Source: an uncultured Mollicutes bacterium
GTDB taxonomy: Bacteria; Bacillota_I; Bacilli_A; RFN20; CAG-288
Reading direction: 5' to 3'
Assembly: GCA_900539865.1 (NCBI GenBank)
Contig: UQDS01000007.1
Location: forward strand, 1-64,000
Length of the DNA stretch: 64,000 nt
Part shown: piece after piece, positions 27,202-36,276 of the stretch
How positions within the stretch are numbered: the first letter of the stretch is position 1
How the letters are laid out: the number at the start of each line of letters is the position of its first letter
Notes under the pieces: generated by a model
What the model saw: only the letters and a program-made list of their open reading frames with translations
Databases searched by the model: none
Told to the model about the DNA's origin: nothing
Made by a program: the position numbers and the translations under genes

Positions 27202-28139
27202 AATTCCTCCTTTTGCCATAGAGCAATCGCTTTTTCAAGCCAACCTTCTGCAGGTGTACCTTCGCCAAGTCCTAAGCCGTGCCCGGATCCGTCGACAGAA
27301 AGGTATTCATAATGACAATTATACTTTTTTAACACCTCTGCAAACATCTGACTATTTACAAACGGTACTATGGAGTCTTTTTTGCACTGCCAAAGGTAGG
27401 TTGCGGGATAGTCACTATCAACAAGACCTTCGATCGAATACATTTTTTGGATTTCTTTGTTTTGATAGTCTTTCCCAAGAAGTTTTTTACGGCTCCCTGG
27501 GTGGGTATGTTCTCCCATTGTGATAACGGGATAGGCAAGCATCACTGCTTTCGGTTTGGGTAACTTGTATTTTTCATAGCCGAGTTGTTTGGTCGCCCAA
27601 CTTGCTGCAAGGTGTCCACCTGCGGAAAAGCCGCACACTGCATAGTCTTTCGTATTTACTCCAAGACGTTTTGCGTTGAGAAAAATCCATTGAATCATTT
27701 CTGCTACGTCATCTTGGGGATTAGGATAATGTGCGTTTTTACCTACGCGATATTGGCCGATAAATGCGTTGTAGCCTAGCTCGTTGAGTTTTATTGCTGT
27801 TGTATAACCTTCTACGAATGAAAACACGTTGTTGTATCCCCCTCCGGGAAGAATAAGCACGAAGGGTCTATCTTGTCCAATGGTAAAGGCGTATATTCCT
27901 GTATCCTTGTTTGGCAAGGAATAAAACAGTGTTTGTCCTTTGTCTATCCTTTCGCACATTGTATTGAGTGCATTCACTGTACTTTCTACAGGTAAAGGAA
28001 AAAACCATTGCAACTGTTTGATTTGATATGCCTGCATTACAAAAGCATACTGACGAGGACTGATAATGTATTTCTTAAACGATGCAAACGCTTTATAGTG
28101 TCGCACCGTCCAAATTCTGCTTTTTGCTGTAAATGACAT
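27198..28139 (-). CDS. alpha/beta-hydrolase carbohydrate esterase
   Basis: Protein of 313 aa with the oxyanion motif LILPGGGYNNV, the nucleophile elbow GFSAGGHLAAS (Ser in GxSxG) and a late His in GSGHGLGLG. It resembles the acetyl-xylan esterase/BD-FAE-like group that removes acyl groups from plant glycans. No signal peptide is seen. The start at 28139 lies 8 bases after the transporter stop; its RBS is weak, and the frame running further back into the transporter is overlap. It belongs to the GH3/GH78 operon. Confidence 0.8.
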   Translation of the reverse strand: MSFTAKSRIWTVRHYKAFASFKKYIISPRQYAFVMQAYQIKQLQWFFPLPVESTVNALNTMCERIDKGQTLFYSLPNKDTGIYAFTIGQDRPFVLILPGGGYNNVFSFVEGYTTAIKLNELGYNAFIGQYRVGKNAHYPNPQDDVAEMIQWIFLNAKRLGVNTKDYAVCGFSAGGHLAASWATKQLGYEKYKLPKPKAVMLAYPVITMGEHTHPGSRKKLLGKDYQNKEIQKMYSIEGLVDSDYPATYLWQCKKDSIVPFVNSQMFAEVLKKYNCHYEYLSVDGSGHGLGLGEGTPAEGWLEKAIALWQKEEL

Positions 28140-28147
28140 GATTGACG

Positions 28148-30019
28148 TTACTCGTTTTCCGTTGTAGCAAGTTCTGCCTGAATCTTTTGATAGTAAGCCT
28201 CGCCTTTTAGAAGTTCTGCTTGCCATTGTTTTTCATCGCGTTGAGCACGCTTTTGTAAAGCAGCTTCACGTTTGGCAATTTGTTCCTTGGTCATCTTTGC
28301 AAATTTAGCCGCTTTCTTCTCTTCTGCAAGGCGCTGTTTCTCTTCTGCTTTTGCTTGGGCAGCGAAACGTTTCTGCGCGACTTTTTCTTCCTTTGCCGCT
28401 ACGAAAGCTATGTGTTTATTTAATTCAGCATCATAATCCAAACCCTTCTTTGCACACTTTTCTTTGAGTTCTTCACGGAAGATGCGTTCGGCTTCTTGTT
28501 TGAAATGCTCTTCTTCTAGTGCTGCTTTTACTTCGGGTTCTATCCATTTTTCGCCGCGAGCTTCACACGCAGTTTTTTGGCGAGCTCTTATCATCGCTTG
28601 TTTTCTTTGTACTGTCTTCTCAACGGAGAGGAAAATAAGCAAGACTGCTAAAACTATGCCTGTGATTGTTTCTAAACCCACAAATGCAAATGTGATGACA
28701 TCTTTGACAGCCTGTGGCTGAGCAAAGGCTTGCGTTACACCATCGATTGTTTCGGGTGGAATGTATCCTGCCCCGGCGATCATAGCGTTGAATACAGAGG
28801 TGGCTACACCGACAATGGCTACAGCAAGAATATTGTAGACGGACATTGCTACACCGTCACAGCGAATACCACTCTTCCATTCGAGATGGTCAAGGCCATC
28901 CGCAAATAGGGCCATAAAGACGTAAGCACAGGGAAGTCCACCGATATTTTTAATGAATTGACCGATTAAGACAATAACTAAATTTTCGGGGGTCATCCAA
29001 CAGATTGCACTGCCGAGAGCGTATAGTAAAAATCCGACGAGGGTGACATTTCTTTTTCCGAATTTTCTAGCTAGTGGCCATACAGCAAAGATACCAATCC
29101 CCATAGGGATACCACCGATGACAGACACGAGCATCTGTGTGATGCCGTCGTTATAGGTTCCAAGCACGTTGTCACAATAATAAACTAGACCTAAATTCTT
29201 CAATGAGGATCCGAATGTGTAAATGAGGAAATAAACGAATGTGACAAGCATGTATTTATCCGTCAATACTATTTTTAATTGGGTCAAGAAAGGAATTTTC
29301 TTTTCTTCCATTCCCATTTGTTCTTCTGTGACGCGCTCTTTGGTAAAGTAATACTCAACTAACGTTAAAGGTAATGCGAGTCCAGAAAGGATTCCCATGA
29401 CAATAATCCAGTTGATCTGGTCTGTGCCCATCAAAGGACGGATTGCCATAGGAAATACGAGAGCGACTAAAATACCACTCATCATGATGGTAGAAACTTG
29501 ATTGAAAACAGATAATTCTCCGCGGTGAATGGTGTTGCGGGTAGAGAGTGGAACCATCAGGTTATGGCTCATATTATAGATAGTGAAAGCAAAGGAATAG
29601 AATAAGTTATAGGAAATCATAACCCATACAACTTGTAATGTTTGATTACCGCTAGGAACAGTAAAGAGCAAAATACCTGTAATTAATAGCAGGGGAGCAG
29701 ACAATAACAACCAGGGGCGAGCTTTTCCTTGTTTGGTCCTGGTGCGATCGATGATGTATCCCATGATAACATTGGTGATAGCATCAATGATTTTACTTAC
29801 GAGAGGAAATACGACGAGAAAGATACCTCCCCAGACTGTTGTAAGTTTTAGAACGTCGGTATAGTAGACGTTTAAAAAAGATGCAAGAACTGCGTTTAGC
29901 AATAAAGCGCCACATGGGCCGAGTAAATAGCCGAGCCACTTTTCTTTTCCGGTTACATTTTTAGAATGGATTCGGCTGTCAAATATTTTTCCATTCAACA
30001 TTTTTCCCATTGCTGACAT
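28148..30019 (-). CDS. GPH-family sugar:cation symporter with an extended charged tail
   Basis: Imports glycosides for the intracellular hydrolases of this operon. The 623 aa protein has about 12 membrane segments over residues 30-470, with MGYIIDRTRTKQGKARPWLL, a GPH/MelB-type cytoplasmic loop 2-3 signature. After the last helix comes a tail of about 150 residues, rich in Lys, Glu, Ala and Gln, predicted coiled-coil, containing EARGEKWIEPE and CAKKGLDYDAE. The same tail motifs occur in the other GPH transporter of this window (60305-62029). AGGAGG precedes the ATG. The exact sugar is unknown; rhamnose- or glucose-containing oligomers are likely from context. Confidence 0.85.
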   Translation of the reverse strand: MSAMGKMLNGKIFDSRIHSKNVTGKEKWLGYLLGPCGALLLNAVLASFLNVYYTDVLKLTTVWGGIFLVVFPLVSKIIDAITNVIMGYIIDRTRTKQGKARPWLLLSAPLLLITGILLFTVPSGNQTLQVVWVMISYNLFYSFAFTIYNMSHNLMVPLSTRNTIHRGELSVFNQVSTIMMSGILVALVFPMAIRPLMGTDQINWIIVMGILSGLALPLTLVEYYFTKERVTEEQMGMEEKKIPFLTQLKIVLTDKYMLVTFVYFLIYTFGSSLKNLGLVYYCDNVLGTYNDGITQMLVSVIGGIPMGIGIFAVWPLARKFGKRNVTLVGFLLYALGSAICWMTPENLVIVLIGQFIKNIGGLPCAYVFMALFADGLDHLEWKSGIRCDGVAMSVYNILAVAIVGVATSVFNAMIAGAGYIPPETIDGVTQAFAQPQAVKDVITFAFVGLETITGIVLAVLLIFLSVEKTVQRKQAMIRARQKTACEARGEKWIEPEVKAALEEEHFKQEAERIFREELKEKCAKKGLDYDAELNKHIAFVAAKEEKVAQKRFAAQAKAEEKQRLAEEKKAAKFAKMTKEQIAKREAALQKRAQRDEKQWQAELLKGEAYYQKIQAELATTENE

Positions 30020-32482
30020 TTAAATATCCTCCTTCTCTTTCGGTAATTTAGGAACACGTATTTTTGTGCAAAAACACTTGATTCCTTTGAATAATTTTCC
30101 ATTGGCAAGATGCATGAATCCATTTGCAAAGTTATAAGGCATGCTTTTGCCTGCGGACATGGACATAGAACGTAGTGAGTTACTTTCTAATATGCGTTTT
30201 AAGAACAAAGCACCTTTGATTTTATTTTCTTTCTCTACACCTTCGGGCATTTTCTTAGCTGCTTTCATATCCTTTTTGGCAACACTAAGTACTGCGTTAT
30301 ATAAGATTTTGCCAAGGAAAGAAAGACGTAAATCAGTGAATCTGCTCTCTAAGGTGATCGGTTTAGAAGGAGGAAGAGAAGGGATGCAAAGCCCGCTCAT
30401 CTTCTCAAATACCTGATTTGTAACTTGATCAAACAGCACCTTTTTATAGATTTCGTTGATGTCTTCTTCATAAGGAATGGAAATGTTCTCTCCATCAAGA
30501 TGAATCTTATGTTCAAAAAGAACGGTGTTTGCATCGGAACAGATCTCTACAGCATATTCTCCTTTTTCCATCATCCAACGATTTTCTTTTTGATTCCAAT
30601 AACGAAGATCTTCTTTGGCAATGCTCAGTGTAACTTTCTTGCTCTCACCTGTTTTTAAGTAAACTTTTTGAAAGGCACGAAGCTCTCGAATCGGTTTAAA
30701 CACGCCATCCTTTGGACCTTGTACGTATATTTGAACAACTTCAGCACCTTCGTATTTGCCGCAATTGTTGACTTCGCAAGAGACACGAATTTTATCTTTT
30801 TCCTCTACAACCTGTATGGCACGAATATGAAACGAAGTATAAGATAAACCATAACCAAACGGGTATTGTACCCCCTTTTTCGCTGTAGCATAGTATCTGT
30901 AACCGACAAAGATGCTTTCTTTATAAATTTCGTTTATTGTAGATGAATACTCATTTGCAAACGGAACATCTTTGTAGGACTTCATCCATGTTTCCGCAAG
31001 TTTTCCACTCGGCGTTTTTTCTCCGAATAGTAAGTTTCGTGTTGCCGTTCCACCATTTTGTCCAGGAAGGTACATATTAAGAATTGCGGAAACGTTATCT
31101 GCAAAGGGAAGTTCTATGGGGGAACCTCCATATAATATGACAACCACTTTTTTATTCGCTTTTATCAACGCATCGATCATGGCTAATTGGTTGAGAGGTA
31201 ATTGCATATTCTCTCTATCACCACCTTCGCTCTCTACATAGTCGGTCAAGCCGGCAAAGAAAAGGACGAGTTTGTGATCTTTTGCTTTTTTGATTGCTTC
31301 TTCGATGAGATCTTCTTGCGGTGTCAGTTTATTTTCATCATATCCGCGTGCAAAATCATAGATGATCTTCTTTTGGTCAAAAGCGTTCTTTGGAGTGGTC
31401 AATCGTGTGGGATTGATCATCGAACTTCCTGCACCTTGATAGCGCATCTTTTCAAATAAATCACCTATGACACAATATTTTTTGTTTTTATCAAGCGGTA
31501 ATACGCCGTCGTTTTTTAAGAGCACGGCGCTGTCTTCTGCAATCTCTGATGCGAGTTTGTTATTTTCGTCCCAGTCGACAGTATCCGTTTTCTCTGTTTT
31601 CGTACAACGCTCGATGAGCTTTAGTATATTCGTCACTGCTTTGTCTAAATCTTCCATGGATAGTTCGCTGGAGGCAATTCCATCGATGATACGCCTTCTG
31701 CAAATTGCAGTATCGCCAGGCATTTCTAAGTCCAAACCGGCTTTAAGACTCTTAACTCTTTCATGGACTGCACCCCAGTCAGTCATCACTGCACCGTCAA
31801 ATCCCCATTCGGTGCGAAGGACTTCGTTTAAGAGCCATTTGTTTTCGGAACAGTAGGTCCCATTGATTTTGTTATAAGCGCACATCATTGTATAGGGATG
31901 CGCTTGCTTAACAATGCGCTCATATACTTTCAGATAGATTTCACGTATGGCTCGCATATCTGCAAGACTGTCACCCATAAAGCGGAAATTCTCAGCGTTG
32001 TTTAAGGCAAAGTGTTTGACGGAGACGCCTACACCTTTCGATTGCACGCCTTTCACTTCTGCAGCAGCCATTTCTCCGGCGAGGAGAGGATCTTCTGAAA
32101 AGTATTCAAAATTCCTACCACAAAGCGGATTACGTTTGATATTTGTCGCAGGACCAAGGAGGATATTTACGCCATAATGCAAACACTCTTTTGCAATTGC
32201 TTCCCCCATTCTTTTCGTATTATCTGGATTCCAACTGCTCGCTGTGGTAGCAGCGGTAGGAAATGATGTTGCAGGAGAACTTCCTGTAACGCCATTATCT
32301 CCTCCTTCTGATTGCACTCGTAAACCATGTGGACCATCTGACATTCTAAGAGAAGGAATCTTAAGTCTTGGAATGGAATTTGTGTACATAAAATCCGTGC
32401 CGGAGACTAAGGCGGCTTTTTCTTCGACGGTCAATTGGGATACAAATTTAAAAATATCCATAAAAGCATATTCCTTTGCCAT
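30020..32482 (-). CDS. GH3 beta-glucosidase-type hydrolase
   Basis: Retaining exo-glycosidase of 820 aa. KGVGVSVKHFALNNAE is the GH3 N-domain lysine-histidine block, and GAVMTDWGAVH carries the nucleophile Asp. The C-terminal sandwich and fibronectin-like domain (YPFGYGLSYTSFHI) are both present. No signal peptide is seen. It is the first gene of the leftward operon. The ATG at 32482 has no RBS and sits 11 bases after a TACAAT box; the ATG at 32461 has AAAGGA upstream and is an equally good start. The divergent AraC gene is probably its regulator. Confidence 0.9.
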   Translation of the reverse strand: MAKEYAFMDIFKFVSQLTVEEKAALVSGTDFMYTNSIPRLKIPSLRMSDGPHGLRVQSEGGDNGVTGSSPATSFPTAATTASSWNPDNTKRMGEAIAKECLHYGVNILLGPATNIKRNPLCGRNFEYFSEDPLLAGEMAAAEVKGVQSKGVGVSVKHFALNNAENFRFMGDSLADMRAIREIYLKVYERIVKQAHPYTMMCAYNKINGTYCSENKWLLNEVLRTEWGFDGAVMTDWGAVHERVKSLKAGLDLEMPGDTAICRRRIIDGIASSELSMEDLDKAVTNILKLIERCTKTEKTDTVDWDENNKLASEIAEDSAVLLKNDGVLPLDKNKKYCVIGDLFEKMRYQGAGSSMINPTRLTTPKNAFDQKKIIYDFARGYDENKLTPQEDLIEEAIKKAKDHKLVLFFAGLTDYVESEGGDRENMQLPLNQLAMIDALIKANKKVVVILYGGSPIELPFADNVSAILNMYLPGQNGGTATRNLLFGEKTPSGKLAETWMKSYKDVPFANEYSSTINEIYKESIFVGYRYYATAKKGVQYPFGYGLSYTSFHIRAIQVVEEKDKIRVSCEVNNCGKYEGAEVVQIYVQGPKDGVFKPIRELRAFQKVYLKTGESKKVTLSIAKEDLRYWNQKENRWMMEKGEYAVEICSDANTVLFEHKIHLDGENISIPYEEDINEIYKKVLFDQVTNQVFEKMSGLCIPSLPPSKPITLESRFTDLRLSFLGKILYNAVLSVAKKDMKAAKKMPEGVEKENKIKGALFLKRILESNSLRSMSMSAGKSMPYNFANGFMHLANGKLFKGIKCFCTKIRVPKLPKEKEDI

Positions 32483-32520
32483 TTTATGACTCTATTGTAA
32501 TTTTTTTAGATTTTGTTTTC

Positions 32521-32549
32521 TTGCATATTTGTGCTTTTTAGTGCATAAT
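32521..32549 (+). promoter_or_regulatory. araC promoter and shared divergent control region
   Basis: TTGCAT (32521-32526), a 17-base spacer and CATAAT (32544-32549). The spacer carries two GTGC half-sites (32531-32534 and 32541-32544) that might be AraC sites. A leftward TACAAT for the GH3 operon is at 32494-32499. Confidence 0.5.
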
Positions 32550-32572
32550 TGTTCCAAAATAGGAGAGATGCC

Positions 32573-33784
32573 ATGAAAAATATTGATTACAAATACCTGT
32601 GCACTGTCATCGGTAATCTTTCTGGGATTCCGCTTCGCCTATATGAAAATGATAATCTGATATTTTATAATTCGCTGATTTACTTGCCCAAAGATCCTCT
32701 TGTGATATGTCGGGATGAGGTTTTTGCAATTTGGGATAATGTAGGTTATTACATCACCCCTTATTTCAATTATTATGGTGTTGTAAACTCTGCCCCCTAT
32801 AAAATAGTGATTGGTCCGACTCGTCAAGTGCCGATCAGCGAAAAGGATGTTCGAGAGATCGCGTTTAAATGTGATGTCCCTGTAGATGAAGTCAATGAAT
32901 TCATCACAGGAATGAATAGTATTGTAAGAATGCCGCTGGAAAGTGTGATGCAAATTATGTGTACTATGAATTATGTTATGAATGATGAAAAGCTCAGTCT
33001 TGGAGATATACGTATCTATGAGGCAAAACAACAAAATTTGATTTCACTGATGGAAAATGAACGAGCCGAAAATATATTTGATTTAGAGAAGAATACTATT
33101 CCAGATCAACAGCTTGCTGTACATAACACTCTTGCGCTGGAACAAAGAATTATGAATATTGTCCGGAGAGGCGATGTTGCTGCACTTAAAAAATGCTTTC
33201 GTTCAGCTCCGGCTGTTCGTGGAGGAACTCTTGCTCAAGAACAAATCAGGCAACAAAAAAACACCTTTATTGTAACAGCCACTCTTGTTGCAAGGGCTGC
33301 AATCCGAGGGGGCATGAGTGTAGAAGATTCGCTCTCGCTAAGTGATGCTTATATCCAAAAATGTGAGTTGTTTACCAATGTTGACGATATATACAATCTT
33401 CAGTATAGGATGGTTTTAGACTATACGGAACGCGTAGATAAATTGCGGGCAGGCAAGTCAAAATCAAAACTGGTAATTGATGTCGCCAATTATGTTCAAC
33501 ACCATTTATCGGAGGCGATCAATACCGAGGATATAGCAAAAGCCCTCTTTATGAGTCGCTCTAGGCTCTCTTCGAATTTTAAAGCAGAAACAGGGGAAAA
33601 CCTTGTGGATTTTATCCTGAGAGAAAAGACGGAAGAAGCAAAACGATTCCTTCGGTATACTGATAAAACAGCTGCTGCAATCAGCGCATATTTAGGATTT
33701 TCTTCACAAAGCCATTTTTCTCGTGTGTTTAAAAAGTATACGGGAAAAACACCGAATGAATATCGGGAAATCCACAATCGATAA
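32573..33784 (+). CDS. AraC-family transcriptional regulator
   Basis: Protein of 403 aa with an N-terminal domain (1-295) of unknown ligand specificity and a C-terminal pair of HTH motifs. The first HTH is INTEDIAKALFMSRSRLSSNF and the second TAAAISAYLGFSSQSHFSRV, ending FKKYTGKTPNEYRE as in typical AraC proteins. The ATG at 32573 follows AGGAGAG. It is divergent from the GH3/GH78 operon and is the likely activator of that operon in response to a glycan-derived signal. Confidence 0.9.
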   Translation: MKNIDYKYLCTVIGNLSGIPLRLYENDNLIFYNSLIYLPKDPLVICRDEVFAIWDNVGYYITPYFNYYGVVNSAPYKIVIGPTRQVPISEKDVREIAFKCDVPVDEVNEFITGMNSIVRMPLESVMQIMCTMNYVMNDEKLSLGDIRIYEAKQQNLISLMENERAENIFDLEKNTIPDQQLAVHNTLALEQRIMNIVRRGDVAALKKCFRSAPAVRGGTLAQEQIRQQKNTFIVTATLVARAAIRGGMSVEDSLSLSDAYIQKCELFTNVDDIYNLQYRMVLDYTERVDKLRAGKSKSKLVIDVANYVQHHLSEAINTEDIAKALFMSRSRLSSNFKAETGENLVDFILREKTEEAKRFLRYTDKTAAAISAYLGFSSQSHFSRVFKKYTGKTPNEYREIHNR

Positions 33785-33970
33785 CTATTACATTTAAAAC
33801 ATAAAATTTTCAATTGTTAATGGTGTTTTATTGCTGTAATTGCGCGTGCTTAATTCAGCGCATGTTTCATTTTAATGATTTATCAATCACATGAGACAAA
33901 CTTAATTTTATCGCAAACAAACTAAGATAAATTTAGTATTTCTTCCGTTAATTTCTGAAAATATTTGTAG

Positions 33971-34010
33971 AAAAAAAGGTTTGAACAGCCATTTTTACTG
34001 TATCAAACCT
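33971..34010 (-). terminator. terminator of the restriction island, copy of the tRNA-Leu(CAG) terminator
   Basis: Leftward hairpin AGGTTTGA/TCAAACCT with a T7 tail, 16 bases after the stop of the last island gene. Positions 33973-34024 read leftwards match 50 of 52 bases of 56388-56439, which directly follows tRNA-Leu(CAG). Confidence 0.8.
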
Positions 34011-34026
34011 ATGTTTCTAATTTGCC

Positions 34027-34626
34027 TTAGAACCCTTCACTAACTACAATTACACCACTATTTTTAAACAATTTTTTTAAAAGTCTAATGTCTATTGGAA
34101 TAAATGATGAAGATCTATCACGATTATAATTTACTGGCACATAAATTTTGTTGTTCTTTTCTACGCAAAAAAGACCTTTTATTGACTCATCAATAATTAT
34201 TTGATTATTTTCGAAAAGAGACTTAAGTATTTTAATATCTATAACCGCATACTTTAAAAATTTAGTAGCTCTTTCTTTATTATATTTATAAGCATTAATG
34301 ATTCCATAAACAAAATAATCTGCTTCTAATTTAAAAAACTCAGATAATTTTCTTTCATCGAGGCTATTAAAATCACGTTTATATCGAATTGTAAAATCAT
34401 TATAATTAACATATTTACATTCACGAAAACGCTCTTGAACTGTTATAATCCTTTCTTTAGTTATATTAATTAAAAAAGCATCAATAGCTGCAAATATATC
34501 AGCATTTTCCGCTAAACGTTTTGAGTTCATTTTCTGAACTTTCCAATTCAAAGGATTATATATTAGTGGAATAGCTAAATTATCATGAATATAATTTGTA
34601 AATTCTCTATCTTCTTTGTATCCCAT
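34027..34626 (-). CDS. probable restriction endonuclease of the R-M island
   Basis: Protein of 199 aa that I cannot assign by overall similarity. It has a stretch, about residues 48-90, that looks like a PD-(D/E)XK-type core: FAAIDAFL, then ITVQERFRE and NYNDFTIRYKRD, giving an Asp, a Gln/Glu-x-Arg and basic residues in the expected order. It is the last gene of the leftward R-M island, 3 bases after the methylase stop, so it is co-transcribed. Its base composition is even more AT-rich than the housekeeping genes. The nuclease role is inferred; a specificity or accessory role is possible. Confidence 0.5.
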   Translation of the reverse strand: MGYKEDREFTNYIHDNLAIPLIYNPLNWKVQKMNSKRLAENADIFAAIDAFLINITKERIITVQERFRECKYVNYNDFTIRYKRDFNSLDERKLSEFFKLEADYFVYGIINAYKYNKERATKFLKYAVIDIKILKSLFENNQIIIDESIKGLFCVEKNNKIYVPVNYNRDRSSSFIPIDIRLLKKLFKNSGVIVVSEGF

Positions 34627-34629
34627 AAT

Positions 34630-36276
34630 TCAATTAATTAACTCATTAATAAAATCTATTTCTAGCTGATTTAGATTAAAATATTTATATAGAGAATCAT
34701 CATTCCAAGAAATATTAAAATCGAGTATTGGCACTAATCTATAAACTTTTTGAGTTCCGTGCTGAGTATTTTTTATAATGCCAACTAATAATCTAAAAAT
34801 TTTTGTTTTCATATAATGAATTATATTTTTTGCTTCTAAATATGATTTTACAGGTCTTATTTGTAAAAAAGTTTCAAGGCAAAGGTCACCTAAATCGCCA
34901 ATAACAGGGTTAGAAGGACCATCACCCATCGAGCCATTACCATAACTTTCTGGTATAAAAATTTTTAATTCTTGTAATCCATCCTTTTTAGGCAATGGAT
35001 AATTAGAACTAATATATTTATATTCTCTTTTTTGCTTTTCACCCAATCCAAGTATTCTATAGCCATCTTGAATTGGCGAATTGCTTACAGGTGGAAGATT
35101 ATATTTAGCTGGATCTTTAAAAAAGGCGCCTGTTAAACCATATGGTTTACGAGAGGAAACTAAAGTATCAAATGTTGTGATAGTTTTTTCTTTTACTTTA
35201 TTTAAAATTGAGACCAATCTTTCATCTCTAACATAGAAATCACTTTCATCATCAACAGCTAAAAATCTTTCAGAAAAGACAATTTTTTGCTTGTCATAAT
35301 GAGTGTATATCAAACATTTATTATCGTGTTGATTATTCCATAAGAAATAACAAATACCGCCTTTTATTTCTACATTGCTAAAACATTCTTTAGCATTAAT
35401 ATAATCATGTAAAATTTCGATTTTTTTATCATGAATCATTTCAAATCGAAAATCATCTAATCCCTTTCCTGAAGTCATCCATCGAGAAGGCATAATTAAG
35501 GAAATATAATTAGGTTTAAGTTTTTTAGATGCGTTTACAAACTCATTATAAATCGGTATTGAGCTTGACTGAGCACCACCATCCATTATTTGATAGGGTG
35601 GATTACCTACGACGACTGAAAATACCATTTTATCTCCCTCCTTTCCCCAAAATTGAGATCTAGTCAATTGTTTTACTATTTGATCTTGTTTAGATTTCAT
35701 TTGATTGATGAGATCATCAAAGGCATGAGCATTCATCTTTCCTTCTCTATAGCCTAGTAGTGTACGTTTAGTTATCTGTTTTGCCATAGGAGTTTTACAT
35801 ACGACAAAAAGATTGTCTCTTACTACTTCATCCCATATTTCTTGTTTCTTTTCAAAAGTCAATTCATCTTCATTATATTTTGTAGCCTTGACCCTATAGT
35901 ATGTATATGCAATATATAAAGGATAAAGTCCAGTTTTAGAATTGATTTCTAGCACCTTGCCATTCGGATCTTCAAAGATATTTTTAGTAACGTCACCTCT
36001 ATCAACAAATCGAGGATTTTCTATTTCAACGCTATGATCTTCATTCCAAAAATCGTATCCACCAATGGTATCTGACATATGCATATTAACAACACGCCAT
36101 GGAGTTAATACTGTTTCCTTGTCTGGATTTTTGAAAGTGGAGAACAATTGAGCTATCTTCTTTACTCTTTCGGTTGGTTCAAGTTCATCTGCTGACTTTG
36201 CAATATATCTGATTCTGAAAGTAGATGCTACGAAGGATATCCTTATCATAGTATTTTGAAAACTTCTTAAAATCAT
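34630..36276 (-). CDS. Eco57I-type DNA methylase part of a split helicase-methylase gene
   Basis: N6-adenine methylase segment with the catalytic VVVGNPPYQIMDGG (NPPY) motif near residue 220, followed by a target-recognition-like C-terminal half. The frame opens inside the end of the helicase gene. Its first 28 residues have no RBS or plausible start, but from YIAKSADELEPTERVKKI onward the sequence reads as a normal continuation of the helicase. The gene therefore appears to be the 3' half of one long helicase-methylase, separated by a one-base shift near 36236-36242 (read leftwards, GATATCCTTC; dropping one C restores the frame). Translation from an internal start such as MHMSDTIGG is possible but unsupported. 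Confidence 0.75.
   Translation of the reverse strand: MILRSFQNTMIRISFVASTFRIRYIAKSADELEPTERVKKIAQLFSTFKNPDKETVLTPWRVVNMHMSDTIGGYDFWNEDHSVEIENPRFVDRGDVTKNIFEDPNGKVLEINSKTGLYPLYIAYTYYRVKATKYNEDELTFEKKQEIWDEVVRDNLFVVCKTPMAKQITKRTLLGYREGKMNAHAFDDLINQMKSKQDQIVKQLTRSQFWGKEGDKMVFSVVVGNPPYQIMDGGAQSSSIPIYNEFVNASKKLKPNYISLIMPSRWMTSGKGLDDFRFEMIHDKKIEILHDYINAKECFSNVEIKGGICYFLWNNQHDNKCLIYTHYDKQKIVFSERFLAVDDESDFYVRDERLVSILNKVKEKTITTFDTLVSSRKPYGLTGAFFKDPAKYNLPPVSNSPIQDGYRILGLGEKQKREYKYISSNYPLPKKDGLQELKIFIPESYGNGSMGDGPSNPVIGDLGDLCLETFLQIRPVKSYLEAKNIIHYMKTKIFRLLVGIIKNTQHGTQKVYRLVPILDFNISWNDDSLYKYFNLNQLEIDFINELIN

Noticed and set aside
36232..36246. Programmed frameshift in the R-M gene
   Set aside because: No slippery heptamer or downstream stimulatory structure is apparent; a simple insertion or sequencing error explains it better.
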